This document shows, piece by piece, positions 40,678 through 49,285 of a DNA stretch of 64,000 bases. The position numbers were made by a program, and so were the translations under genes. How positions within the stretch are numbered: position 1 is the stretch's first letter; each line of letters starts with the position of its first letter. Origin of the DNA: Pseudomonas monteilii (GTDB lineage: Bacteria > Pseudomonadota > Gammaproteobacteria > Pseudomonadales > Pseudomonadaceae); the NCBI GenBank assembly GCA_001534745.1, contig CP013997.1, positions 3,844,001 to 3,908,000 of the forward strand. The letters are read 5' to 3'. Below the pieces are notes generated by a model. It searched no databases. It saw only the letters and a list, made by a program, of their open reading frames with translations, and was not told where the DNA came from.

Positions 40678-41054
40678 TGTGGGAGCAACTGTCTTTTTCT
40701 ACTTGCTGCATGCCCGATCCCATGGGCTGATGCGTAGGCTTACCCGCGACGCAGGCGGCGCCTGACAGAGCCCTATCGCTGGCAAGCCAGCTCCCACCCA
40801 GACCTCTGCAGCCGTCAGTGCAGGCAGGGCTGCGCAAGCAGCTTGTGGGAGCAACTGTCTTTTTCTACCTGTTACATGCCGGACTGCATGGACTAATGTG
40901 TGGGCCCTGCGGGCCCAATCGCGGCACTGGGGCCGCTCCTACACCCGTAGATTCACCGCAGGGGTACAGGCGATCACGGACCTGTGGGAGCGGGCTTGCC
41001 CGCGATAGCATCCGGTCCGTCACCGCCTGCATCGCGGGCAAGCCCGCTCCCACA
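40678..41054. repeat. REP cluster with direct and inverted copies between convergent genes
   Basis: The 530-base gap contains two direct copies of GTGGGAGCAACTGTCTTT (starting near 40680 and 40843). A REP core CTATCGCTGGCAAGCCAGC lies near 40772. A GGGCCCTGCGGGCCC palindrome near 40903 is shared with the repeat at 4091. A perfect 24-base inverted REP pair occupies 40983-41006 and 41031-41054. No gene is visible in it. Confidence 0.85.
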
Positions 41055-41136
41055 CAGGACTGTGCCGGTCTGTCAGATCCGCGAAACGCCCTCAGGCGTC
41101 TTCTCGCTCGAGGGCGATCGGCCTAGTCCCCTGCAC

Positions 41137-42231
41137 TCAGGGCTTGTGCGCCCGCGACAGGAACTCGTGGGACTGCATCTCCAGCAGTCGGCTCAGGGTC
41201 CGCTGGAACTCGAAGCTCAGACGCCCACCGGTGTACAGGTCCTTGAGCTCCACTTCGGCCGAGATGATCAGCTTGACGTTACGGTCGTAGAATTCGTCGA
41301 CCATGTTGATGAAGCGCCGCGCGATGTCATCGGTGGTCACGCCCATCTGCTCCACGTTGCTGAGCAGCACGGCGTGGAAGATCTTGCCCAGTTCGATGTA
41401 GTCGTTCTGGCTGCGCGGGCCGTCGCACAGGGCGCGGAAGTCGAACCAGGCCACGTCGTCGCAGGTGCGCAGCGCATGGATCTCGCGGTTCTCGATCACC
41501 AGCACGTCGTTCTCGACCGCCTGGGTGCACTCGGGCGTTAGCGCCTTGAAGCTCTGGCGCAGGCTTTCATGCGCGGCCTCGTTGAGCGGGTAATGGAACA
41601 GCTCGGCCTGTTCCAGGTGCCGCAGCCGATAGTCCACGCCGCTGTCGACGTTCACCACCTCGGTGTTCTGCTTGATCATCGCGATCGCGGGCAGGAAGCG
41701 CGCGCGCTGCAGGCCATCCTTGTACAAGCCGTCGGGCACGATGTTGGAGGTCGCCACCAAGGTCACGCCGTTCTTGAACAGCTCCTCCATCAGGGTGCCG
41801 AGGATCATGGCATCGGTGATGTCGGAGACGAAGAATTCGTCGAAGCAGATGACGCGCGCTTCCTGGGAGAAGCGCTTGGCGATGATCGTCAGCGGGTTCT
41901 TCTCGCCCTTGAGCGTTTTCATCTCTTCATGGACGCGCTTCATGAAGCGGTGAAAGTGCGTGCGCATCTTCTGCTTGAACGGCAGGGCTTCGAAGAAGGT
42001 GTCGACCAGGTAGGTCTTGCCACGTCCCACGCCACCCCAGAAGTACAGACCCTTGACGGGCGCCTGCTCCTTGCGGCCGAACAGCTTGCCGAACAGGCCA
42101 GGCTTGTCGTGCTCGGCGGCCAGCAGATCGTCGTACAGCCGCTGCAGGTGGCGCACTGCTGTTTCCTGCGCCGCGTCGTGGAAGAAGTCAGGGCGTTTCA
42201 GATCGGCTTGATAGCGTTCTAGAGGCGTCAT
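41137..42231 (-). CDS. zapE: Cell division protein ZapE (AFG1-like ATPase)
   Basis: AAA-type ATPase that associates with the Z-ring in E. coli. In 364 residues it has Walker A GGVGRGKT at 66-73 and Walker B ICFDEFFV, followed by the typical DITDAMILG stretch. It lies downstream of trpS on the same strand with a probable terminator between, and converges on the regulator at 39.6-40.6 kb. Confidence 0.93.
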   Translation of the reverse strand: MTPLERYQADLKRPDFFHDAAQETAVRHLQRLYDDLLAAEHDKPGLFGKLFGRKEQAPVKGLYFWGGVGRGKTYLVDTFFEALPFKQKMRTHFHRFMKRVHEEMKTLKGEKNPLTIIAKRFSQEARVICFDEFFVSDITDAMILGTLMEELFKNGVTLVATSNIVPDGLYKDGLQRARFLPAIAMIKQNTEVVNVDSGVDYRLRHLEQAELFHYPLNEAAHESLRQSFKALTPECTQAVENDVLVIENREIHALRTCDDVAWFDFRALCDGPRSQNDYIELGKIFHAVLLSNVEQMGVTTDDIARRFINMVDEFYDRNVKLIISAEVELKDLYTGGRLSFEFQRTLSRLLEMQSHEFLSRAHKP

Positions 42232-42250
42232 AAGTGGTCAGCAAGGCAAC

Positions 42251-42280
42251 AAAAGCGGGCCGTCACTGTAGCGACGGCCC
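42251..42280 (-). terminator. Probable terminator of trpS
   Basis: GGGCCGTC pairs with GACGGCCC across an 8-base loop. On the minus strand it is followed by GCTTTTGTT, a short imperfect U-tract. Confidence 0.6.
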
Positions 42281-42314
42281 TGGGTAATGGCAATCGGACT
42301 TGCGTCAGATTGTC

Positions 42315-43664
42315 TCAGTCGTGAACCGGCTGCAGCGCCGCACGCAGCCCTTCGATGGCGCGGTCGCGCGCAGCGGCGTCGGCGAACGCCGGGCTGTCGG
42401 CGACCTGCTCGTCGTCGAGCCAGACACTGAAGCCCGTCGCCTCGGCGCGCAGGTCGAGCTCGCCGCCCTGTTGCAAGCGCTTGCTCACGGCCCCAGCGGC
42501 CTTGCCGTCGGCGAAACGGCGCGACAGCAACAGTTGCTCGCCATCGGCAGCCAACAGGCGGAAGCGGAAGCTGCCATCGTCGTCACGGAAGCTGACGAAA
42601 CGTGCAGCCTTGGCAGCCTTCTTCTTGGCCCCGCTGGTCACTTGAGCGCTGGCACAGAACGAGCGCAGGCCGACGGCTTCACGCAACTGCTCGAGGAACG
42701 GCGATGCGGTACGGCGTGCTTTCTGCGCGCCGGCCAGGAGGATGTCTTCCAGGTCCGCCGGACGCTCGATCAGCTGGTGATAGCGCTCGCGTGCCTCGCC
42801 CAGCTGGCTGTCCAGCAGCTGGAACAGACGCTGCTTGGCCTCGCCCCACCCCAACCCTTCCAGAAGCGCCTGACGGAATTCGCCGCTCTGGGCAGGGGTG
42901 GAGAACGCCTGGTAGAGGGTGAACAGGTGCGACTGGTCAGGGTCCTTCGGTTCGCCTGGCGCGCGCGAGTCGGTGACGATGCGCGAGATGGCGTCCTTCA
43001 TGTCCTTGGCGCTGCTGAACAACGGGATGGTGTTGTCGTAGCTCTTGGACATCTTGCGCCCGTCGAGCCCTGGCAGCGTGGCCACGCTCTCTTCGATCAA
43101 AGCTTCGGGCATGACGAAGAATTCCTTGCCCTGGCCGAACAGGTGGTTGAAGCGCTGACCGATGTCGCGGGCCATTTCCACATGCTGGATCTGGTCGCGC
43201 CCGACCGGGACCTTGTGCGCGTTGAACATCAGGATGTCGGCGGCCATCAGCACCGGGTAGCTGTACAGCCCCATGCTCACGCCGGCATCCGGGTCTTCGC
43301 CGTTTTCCAGGTTCTTGTCCACCGACGCCTTGTAGGCATGGGCGCGGTTGAGCAGGCCCTTGGCGCTGACGCAGGTCAGCAGCCAGGTCAGCTCGGGGAT
43401 TTCCGGAATGTCGGACTGCCGGTAGAACGTCACCTTGTCCGGGTCCAGGCCACCGGCCAGCCAGGTCGCGGCGATTTCCAGGCGCGAACGTTGGATGCGC
43501 AACGGGTCGTCGCACTTGATCAACGCATGGTAGTCGGCGAGGAAGTAGAACGAGTCGGCACCAGGCTGCTGGCTGGCGAGGATCGCCGGGCGAATGGCGC
43601 CGGCATAGTTGCCCAGGTGCGGCGTGCCGGTGGTGGTGATACCGGTGAGAATCCGTGTCGTCAT
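42315..43664 (-). CDS. trpS: Tryptophanyl-tRNA synthetase with C-terminal extension
   Basis: Class I synthetase charging tRNA-Trp. The catalytic part has the HIGH-type PHLGN at 15-19 and KMSKS at 204-208. The 449-residue length exceeds the common ~334-residue bacterial form by about 110 residues. The extra part has a Lys/Ala-rich linker ([11 protein letters not shown]) and a compact domain with [18 protein letters not shown] and GAVSKRL, resembling the YegP (DUF1508) fold. I recall such long forms in pseudomonads. It follows an alpha/beta hydrolase gene by 24 bases. Confidence 0.95.
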   Translation of the reverse strand: MTTRILTGITTTGTPHLGNYAGAIRPAILASQQPGADSFYFLADYHALIKCDDPLRIQRSRLEIAATWLAGGLDPDKVTFYRQSDIPEIPELTWLLTCVSAKGLLNRAHAYKASVDKNLENGEDPDAGVSMGLYSYPVLMAADILMFNAHKVPVGRDQIQHVEMARDIGQRFNHLFGQGKEFFVMPEALIEESVATLPGLDGRKMSKSYDNTIPLFSSAKDMKDAISRIVTDSRAPGEPKDPDQSHLFTLYQAFSTPAQSGEFRQALLEGLGWGEAKQRLFQLLDSQLGEARERYHQLIERPADLEDILLAGAQKARRTASPFLEQLREAVGLRSFCASAQVTSGAKKKAAKAARFVSFRDDDGSFRFRLLAADGEQLLLSRRFADGKAAGAVSKRLQQGGELDLRAEATGFSVWLDDEQVADSPAFADAAARDRAIEGLRAALQPVHD

Positions 43665-43688
43665 GGGTTATCGCTTGATCAGGCTTGC

Positions 43689-44324
43689 TCAGTTCGAAAG
43701 ACGCGGCAGCAGCAGATCCTTCAGATCGGTCAGCTTGCCATGAAAGAAGTGTCCGCATTCTGCCACTTTCAGCAGTTCATGGGGGCGCGTCAGTGCGTCG
43801 GACCATTCGTACACGAGAGACGGCGCCACCACTTCATCGGCGTCCGGTTGCACCACGGTCAGCGCGCCGCGCTCCGGCAGCGGGAAGTCCGGGCCGAGCC
43901 GCATCACGGCCGGCGCGATCATGAACAGGTGCTGCACCGGCGTTTCACGTGCTTCGAGCCGGCCGACCAGGCTGGCCGCGACGAAGCCGCCGAACGAGAA
44001 GCCCAGCACGACCAGGGGCAGGCCGGGGTGACGCTCGCCGATCCAGGCGGCGACGGCCTCGGCGTCGGCCACTTCGCCAGCGCCCATGTCATGGCTGCCA
44101 GCGCTCTGGCCGACGCCCCGGTAGTTGAAGCGCAGCGTCGCGTAGCCGGCGTCGCGCGCGGTGCGCTGCAGGGTGGAGACCACCTTGTTGAGCATGGTGC
44201 CGCCCTGGACCGGGTTGGGGTGGCAGATCAGCGCGACGCCACGTGCGTCGGCGACGTCCAGGTGCAGCGCTTCCAGCGGGCCGCAGGGGCCGTCGATGAA
44301 CAGCGGGGTTTCGCGGATGAGCAA
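43689..44324 (-). CDS. Alpha/beta hydrolase, small (COG2945-like)
   Basis: A 211-residue cytoplasmic hydrolase. The nucleophile elbow is GFSFGG at 108-113 (Ser110). The CHPNP motif at 35-39 and RFNYRGVGQSAG at 65-76 are typical of this small subgroup. A late His in ECGHFFHGK completes the likely triad. Substrate unknown. It is immediately upstream of trpS on the same strand and divergent from zapG, as I recall in other pseudomonads. Confidence 0.82.
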   Translation of the reverse strand: MLIRETPLFIDGPCGPLEALHLDVADARGVALICHPNPVQGGTMLNKVVSTLQRTARDAGYATLRFNYRGVGQSAGSHDMGAGEVADAEAVAAWIGERHPGLPLVVLGFSFGGFVAASLVGRLEARETPVQHLFMIAPAVMRLGPDFPLPERGALTVVQPDADEVVAPSLVYEWSDALTRPHELLKVAECGHFFHGKLTDLKDLLLPRLSN

Positions 44325-44463
44325 GGCACTACTCCGTGACCTCAGGAAAGGTCGACTCGTCTAGCTTGGGAATTCTGTTCTGGCATATTGGCGATCGCTC
44401 GCGGTATACAGCGCAGGTCTGAGCCGGTAACGTAAAGCAAAGCCGTTTAGAGAGGAAGGACTC

Positions 44464-44898
44464 GTGGAACACTCGCTTCTAGTTTGGTTGCTGCCCACCC
44501 TGGCCCTCGTGGTCGGCGTCGTGGTCGGTTTCGCCCTCGCCCGCCTGCTGCCCAAAGCGGTGCCGAGCAGTACCCAGCGCCAGCTGGACGATATCCAGCA
44601 GCGCTTCGACACGTACCAGAACGAAGTGGTCACCCACTTCAACAGCACTGCGACCCTGGTATCGCGCCTGACCCAGAGCTACCAGGACGTCCAGAATCAC
44701 CTGGCCGACGGCGCCAACCGCCTGGCCCTGGACGAACTGACCCGTCAGCGTCTGCTGGCGTCGTTGCACGCCGAAGCCGCGCAGCCGCACCGCGACCGCC
44801 TGACTCCGCCGAAGGACACCGAGGCGCCTCGCGACTATGCGACCAAGGCGCCGGATGCGCCGGGGATGCTCGATGAGAGCTACGGGTTGAAGCGCTGA
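44464..44898 (+). CDS. zapG: YhcB/ZapG family envelope protein (DUF1043)
   Basis: A 144-residue protein with one N-terminal membrane helix (about 5-28) and a cytoplasmic coiled coil (QRQLDDIQQRFDTYQNEV, SYQDVQNHLADGAN). The polar C-terminus is disordered. E. coli YhcB links division, elongation and envelope synthesis. The start is GTG with AGAGAGGAAGG upstream. A clear terminator follows. Confidence 0.88.
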   Translation: MEHSLLVWLLPTLALVVGVVVGFALARLLPKAVPSSTQRQLDDIQQRFDTYQNEVVTHFNSTATLVSRLTQSYQDVQNHLADGANRLALDELTRQRLLASLHAEAAQPHRDRLTPPKDTEAPRDYATKAPDAPGMLDESYGLKR

Positions 44899-44917
44899 GT
44901 GGCGCATGCTGCATGAG

Positions 44918-44939
44918 GGCCTCGCAAGAGGCCTTTTTT
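44918..44939 (+). terminator. Terminator of zapG
   Basis: GGCCTC, loop GCAA, GAGGCC, then six T: a textbook intrinsic terminator 20 bases after the stop. Confidence 0.92.
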
Positions 44940-45010
44940 GTGGCCGTCGTTGGACGTTTTTCGATCGTGAGGGCGCTCACGTCATTCCCTTGAGGCGCTT
45001 GAACTGACCT

Positions 45011-45034
45011 CTCGCGGGCAAGCCCGCTCCCACA
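45011..45034. repeat. Single REP element at the edge of the accessory patch
   Basis: CTCGCGGGCAAGCCCGCTCC followed by CACA matches the REP core seen as an inverted pair at 40983-41054. It stands about 40 bases before the AT-rich small frames. Confidence 0.75.
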
Positions 45035-45076
45035 GGTGGATGAGTGCGGTGATGATCTGACAGGCCGAGGTGCAAC

Positions 45077-45193
45077 ATGATTAAGCATGGCTACAAACGT
45101 GGGCCTAGATTTGAATGTTTCGTTGAACAGGACAAGACCCACGAGCAAATTATTGAGCGCGCAACTCGCTCTGGTGGCGGAGATCTATTCTAA
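45077..45193 (+). pseudogene. Probable 3' remnant of a polymorphic (contact-dependent/Rhs-type) toxin, 38 residues
   Basis: A short frame beginning MIKHGYKRGPRF and ending ATRSGGGDLF. Its stop overlaps the next start as TAATG, the tight coupling usual between toxin tails and immunity genes. It is charged, soluble-looking and too short for a stand-alone domain. An in-frame stop 24 bases above the ATG and a REP just before that mean the rest of the toxin is absent. The toxin assignment is an inference from layout, base composition and the character of the next gene; the toxin class is not recognised. It could instead be a small independent gene. Confidence 0.4.
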
Positions 45194-45507
45194 TGAGCAA
45201 GCCTGGGCGAAGCATCTTGAACATAGAAACAATGCACTCCGGCAGGGCCTGCCTAAATTTAACCTCACATATAGAATGGGAAGATTTTCCGCTTTATGCA
45301 CTAAGGCTTCTTGAGCCACTGAAGGGTTATATTATTAACAAGTCAGACGCTGTCGATATCAGAGTCTGGGACGTCGCTATCGAGCAAGAAATTTTTCGTC
45401 TTACTTTCGATGATTTTCCAGTCATGGTATCACTCGAAGCATCAACACCAGCCGGCGATCTGCTACTTGCCAAACTCAAAATAAAACTAGGAAATCTGGA
45501 TCTCTAG
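45193..45507 (+). CDS. Small soluble protein, candidate orphan immunity protein
   Basis: A 104-residue acidic protein with core IEWEDFPLYALRLLEPLKG, DIRVWDVAIEQEIFRLTF and ending LKIKLGNLDL. It has no signal peptide or membrane segment. Its pattern of short strands and conserved-looking Trp residues reminds me of DUF3630-type proteins, some of which I believe sit beside polymorphic toxins; this is unverified. The DNA is much AT-richer than its neighbours (25 G+C of 60 in 45301-45360), which suggests horizontal gain. The start overlaps the upstream stop. Confidence 0.55.
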   Translation: MSKPGRSILNIETMHSGRACLNLTSHIEWEDFPLYALRLLEPLKGYIINKSDAVDIRVWDVAIEQEIFRLTFDDFPVMVSLEASTPAGDLLLAKLKIKLGNLDL

Positions 45508-45571
45508 GGATCTCAAGGCACATTCAAACCAAGCTATTGCCCCTTGCAAGCACTGTCCGGCCTGAAAGATC

Positions 45572-45775
45572 ATGCAAAAACCCAGGGCAGGCCACTCCCC
45601 GCCCAAGCGACAGATTTTGGATGAGTATCTTGATTGCATCTCATCAAGCCTGCTCACGCCTGATCAACAAGAGCCTCAAATCGCGTCGGACAAAAGCTCA
45701 TTTTACCAATCCGCATTACACGGCATCTGCGTCACTGTGCCGACTGTCATCTTGATCAACCTCAACACATCTTAA
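45572..45775 (+). CDS. Hypothetical 67-residue frame in the AT-rich patch
   Basis: Reads MQKPRAGHSPPKRQILDEYL at the start and ends VPTVILINLNTS. No family recognised and no strong ribosome site. It may be another fragment left by decay of an accessory cassette or a chance frame. The rest of 45508-45940 is AT-rich with no better candidate on either strand. Confidence 0.2.
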   Translation: MQKPRAGHSPPKRQILDEYLDCISSSLLTPDQQEPQIASDKSSFYQSALHGICVTVPTVILINLNTS

Positions 45776-45940
45776 AATACTGTTTCCTTCGCACGATCCC
45801 AAGCACTCACCACAAAAATCACTATGAACTCGTCCGCGAAACTCACCAAGCCACTTTGAGTCACGCATTGATTTCAAATACCACGTTACTTATTCATTAC
45901 TCAACGCTCTGCCAACCTACATCATCTGCGAAGTCCATGG

Positions 45941-47137
45941 CTATTGACACAGGCGCAACGCCTGCTCCACATCCGCCAGCAGGTCATCCACCTCCTCTAA
46001 CCCGACCGACAGCCGCACCAACCCCTCGGAGATGCCGTGCTGCAGACGCTCCTGCGGACTGTACGCGCTGTGGGTCATGCTGGCCGGGTGCTGAGCCAAG
46101 GATTCCGCATCCCCCAGGCTCACCGCGCGACTGAACAGCTGCAACGCATTCATGAAGCGCCGCCCCGCAGCCACGCCGCCCCTGAGTTCGAAGGCGATCA
46201 TGCCACCCGGCAGACGCATCTGCCGTTGCGCCAGGGCATGCTGCGCGAAGCTCTCCAGCCCGGGATAGCGCACCTGCTCGACCTGAGGCGCCTGTTCGAG
46301 CCGTCGCGCCACGGCCAGGGCATTGCTGCAGTGACGATCCATGCGCAGTGCCAAGGTCTTGATGCCGCGCATCAGCAGCGAGGCATCGTGGGGCGACATC
46401 ACGGCACCGGTCATGTCCTTGAGCCCCTCCAGACGGATCCGTCCCACCAGCGCCGCGCTGCCGATCACCAGGCCAGCGGTGATGTCGCCATGGCCACTCA
46501 GGTACTTGGTCGCCGAGTGCACCACCAGATCGGCCCCCAGCGTCAGTGGACGTTGCAGGTAAGGCGTGCAGTAGGTGTTGTCCACCACCACCAGCACGTC
46601 ATGACGACGCGCCACGTCCACCACGCGGGCGATGTCCACCAGACGCATGGTCGGGTTGGCCGGCGTCTCGAAGAAGATCATTCGCGTACGGGGCGTGATG
46701 GCGGCCGCCAACGCCACGGGATCGTCGAGGTCGACATGCCGGACCTTGACGCCGAACTGGCCGATGCCATGGTGCACGAACGCGAACGTGCAGCCATACA
46801 CGGTCAGGCCGACGATCAGCTCGTCGCCTGGACGCAGCAGGGTCCACAGGGTCGAGGTGATCGCGCCCATGCCCGACGCCAGGGCCAAGGCTGCCTCGCC
46901 CTCTTCCAGCGACGCCATGCGCTGTTCCAGCACGGCCAGGGTCGGGTTGGAGATGCGGCTGTAGAAGTGCCCGTCGGCCTCGCCCGCGAAGCAGGCCGCG
47001 CCGTGTTCGACGGTGGGAAAGGCATAGGTCGAGGTCTGGTAGACCGGAGGTATTAAGGCGCCTTGATGGGCCTGGGGATCGTAGCCATGGTGGATGGCCC
47101 GTGTGGAAAAACCGTAGCGGTCGTCAGCATCGCCCAT
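45941..47137 (-). CDS. mdeA: L-methionine gamma-lyase
   Basis: PLP enzyme splitting methionine into methanethiol, ammonia and 2-oxobutanoate. The 398-residue protein closely resembles P. putida MdeA as I remember it and keeps its active-site numbering: Tyr59, Arg61, Tyr114, Cys116 (YGCTF), Lys211 (SATKYLSGHGD), Lys240 and Asp241. Cys116 is the residue that separates true methionine gamma-lyases from cystathionine enzymes. The P. putida neighbours mdeR (regulator) and mdeB are not next to it here. An 18-base palindrome lies just upstream. Confidence 0.9.
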   Translation of the reverse strand: MGDADDRYGFSTRAIHHGYDPQAHQGALIPPVYQTSTYAFPTVEHGAACFAGEADGHFYSRISNPTLAVLEQRMASLEEGEAALALASGMGAITSTLWTLLRPGDELIVGLTVYGCTFAFVHHGIGQFGVKVRHVDLDDPVALAAAITPRTRMIFFETPANPTMRLVDIARVVDVARRHDVLVVVDNTYCTPYLQRPLTLGADLVVHSATKYLSGHGDITAGLVIGSAALVGRIRLEGLKDMTGAVMSPHDASLLMRGIKTLALRMDRHCSNALAVARRLEQAPQVEQVRYPGLESFAQHALAQRQMRLPGGMIAFELRGGVAAGRRFMNALQLFSRAVSLGDAESLAQHPASMTHSAYSPQERLQHGISEGLVRLSVGLEEVDDLLADVEQALRLCQ

Positions 47138-47158
47138 GACCTAATACCTCCAGTGGTT

Positions 47159-47176
47159 TGGCATAAGCTTATGCCA
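47159..47176. promoter_or_regulatory. Perfect 18-base palindrome upstream of mdeA
   Basis: TGGCATAAGCTTATGCCA ends 21 bases before the mdeA start codon, immediately above its GGAGG ribosome site. Flanking CCAGTGG and CCACTGG extend the symmetry in an overlapping way. It is a likely operator for a dimeric regulator; it could also fold as an RNA hairpin. No strong sigma-70 hexamers are near. Confidence 0.5.
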
Positions 47177-47316
47177 CTGGTGCGACCTGCGCGCTCGGAC
47201 ATGACTGAAGGCGGTGCGAAGAGCCCTGTGGTGGCAAGCGCCTGCACGCCGCTGCTGACAGCGCCGTCTTGCCAGCCTGCCCACGCTTCACCCTTCAGCC
47301 TGTCGGTCGCCCATGA

Positions 47317-47352
47317 AAAAACCCGCCAGGCTCATCGCCATGGCGGGTTTTT
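47317..47352 (-). terminator. Terminator of cysD-cysNC
   Basis: AAAAACCCGCCA pairs with TGGCGGGTTTTT across a 12-base loop, 17 bases beyond the cysNC stop on the minus strand. A and T runs on both sides allow bidirectional action, insulating mdeA's upstream region. Confidence 0.88.
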
Positions 47353-47368
47353 CCCTTCAAGCCAATCG

Positions 47369-49270
47369 CTAGATCGCGCCACGCGCACGCAGCACATCCA
47401 GCACCTGCTTGACGCCTTCTTCCACGCTCGCGGTCTGGGTGTCGATCACCAGATCGGCATCCAGCGGCACATCGTACGGGAAGCCTTCGCCCGGGATGTT
47501 GTCGCCCCCGGCGGCATACAGGCCCTGCGGGTCACGCTCGCGGCACACCTGCGGCGAAGCCTGCACGTAGACGGTGACCAGGCGCTCGCTGCCGATCAAG
47601 GCCTTGGCCTGCTCGCGCCCCTCGGCATCCGGCGCCACGAAGGCCGCCAGGGTCAGCAGGCCCGCTTCGTTGAACTGACGGGCCACGTGCGCGGCGCGGC
47701 GCCAGTTCTCGGTGCGACCGGCGCGGTCCTGCGGCAGGCCCTTGTTCAGGTCGTGGCGCAGGTTCTGGCCGTCGAGGACATAGACCGCACGGCCCATGTC
47801 GAACAGCTTGCGCTCCACGGCGTAGGCCAGGGTGCTCTTGCCCGCGCCGGACAGGCCACTGAACAGGACCGTCGCCGGCTGCTGGCCGAAGCGTCGCGCG
47901 CGCTCTTCGGTGCTCACGTGCGACGACGTCCCGTGCTGACCCGCGCCACCGTGTGGCAGCACCGGCGGCGCGATGATCATGCCGGCACCGACGGTGCCGT
48001 TGGTCAGGCGGTCGATGACGATGAAGGCGCCCGTGGTGCGGTTGCTGTCATACCCGTCCAGCGCGATCGACCAGTCCAGGCTGACCTTGACCTTGCCGAT
48101 CTCGTTGAGCTGCAAGGCGCTGGCGGCCCCGCGCTCCAGGGTATTCACATCGACCTTGTGGGCGATGCTGGCGATCGAGCCCGGCACGTAGCTGGTGGCG
48201 CGCTTGATGTCGTACTTCTTGCCCGGCAGCATCGGCTCTTCGGCCATCCACACCAGCATGGCGTCGAACTGGTCGGTGACCGGCGGCACGTTGTCGGCGT
48301 GCACCAGCAGGTCGCCACGGGAGATGTCGATCTCGTCTTCCATGGTCAGGGTCACGGCCTGGCCGGGGCCTGCGTGCTCCAGCTCACCCTCGTAGGTGAC
48401 GATGGACTTGACCCGGCTGCTCTTGCCCGACGGCAGGACCACGACTTCGTCGCCCTTGTGCACGATGCCGCTGGCCAGGGTGCCGGCGAAGCCGCGGAAG
48501 TTCAGGTTGGGACGGTTGACGTACTGCACCGGGAAACGCAGATCGGTGAAGTTGCGGTCGGCCGCGACTTCCACGGTTTCCAGGATTTCCATCAGCGCCG
48601 GGCCGGTGTACCACGGCGAACGTTCGCTGCGGTTGACCACGTTGTCGCCCTTGAGGGCCGACATCGGCACGAAGTGCAGGCTGCTGGGCTGCAGGTTGAT
48701 GGCATCGGCGAATTTCAGGTAGTCGGCCTTGATCGACTCGAAGACGCCTTCATCGAAGCCCTTGAGGTCCATCTTGTTGACGGCGACCACGATGTGCTTG
48801 ATGCCCAGCAAGGAGGCGATGTAGCTGTGGCGACGGGTCTGGGTCTGCACGCCATAGCGCGCGTCCACGAGGATGATCGCCAGGTCGCAGGTCGAGGCGC
48901 CGGTGGCCATGTTGCGGGTGTACTGCTCGTGGCCCGGCGTGTCGGCGATGATGAACTTGCGCTTGGCGGTGGAGAAGTAGCGGTAGGCGACATCGATGGT
49001 GATGCCCTGCTCGCGCTCGGCCTGCAGGCCATCGACCAGCAGTGCCAGGTCGACTTCCTCGCCGGTGGTGCCGGACTTCTTCGAGTCACGGGTGATGGCC
49101 TCGAGGTGGTCCTCGTAGATCATCTTGGAGTCGTGCAGCAGGCGCCCGATCAGGGTGCTCTTGCCGTCATCCACGTTGCCGCAGGTGAGGAAACGCAGCA
49201 GTTCTTTGCGCTCGTGCTGAGCCAGATAAGCGAGGATGTCTTCGCTGATCAAATCGGATTGGTGCGACAT
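47369..49270 (-). CDS. cysNC: Bifunctional sulfate adenylyltransferase large subunit / adenylylsulfate kinase
   Basis: Activates sulfate to APS (with CysD) and phosphorylates APS to PAPS. The 633-residue fusion has an EF-Tu-like GTPase domain with GNVDDGKS at 31-38, DTPGHEQ and NKMD motifs, then an APS kinase domain from about 460 with P-loop GLSGAGKS near 471-478. In E. coli CysC the loop after the P-loop reads FISP with a phosphorylatable Ser; here it reads FVAP. The gene follows cysD by 15 bases. Confidence 0.96.
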   Translation of the reverse strand: MSHQSDLISEDILAYLAQHERKELLRFLTCGNVDDGKSTLIGRLLHDSKMIYEDHLEAITRDSKKSGTTGEEVDLALLVDGLQAEREQGITIDVAYRYFSTAKRKFIIADTPGHEQYTRNMATGASTCDLAIILVDARYGVQTQTRRHSYIASLLGIKHIVVAVNKMDLKGFDEGVFESIKADYLKFADAINLQPSSLHFVPMSALKGDNVVNRSERSPWYTGPALMEILETVEVAADRNFTDLRFPVQYVNRPNLNFRGFAGTLASGIVHKGDEVVVLPSGKSSRVKSIVTYEGELEHAGPGQAVTLTMEDEIDISRGDLLVHADNVPPVTDQFDAMLVWMAEEPMLPGKKYDIKRATSYVPGSIASIAHKVDVNTLERGAASALQLNEIGKVKVSLDWSIALDGYDSNRTTGAFIVIDRLTNGTVGAGMIIAPPVLPHGGAGQHGTSSHVSTEERARRFGQQPATVLFSGLSGAGKSTLAYAVERKLFDMGRAVYVLDGQNLRHDLNKGLPQDRAGRTENWRRAAHVARQFNEAGLLTLAAFVAPDAEGREQAKALIGSERLVTVYVQASPQVCRERDPQGLYAAGGDNIPGEGFPYDVPLDADLVIDTQTASVEEGVKQVLDVLRARGAI

Positions 49271-49285
49271 GGAGTAACCCTGAAG

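Noticed and set aside
45087..45314. 75-codon frame overlapping the candidate immunity gene in another phase
   Set aside because: Covers the same bases as the better-supported pair with TAATG coupling and has no family resemblance or ribosome site.
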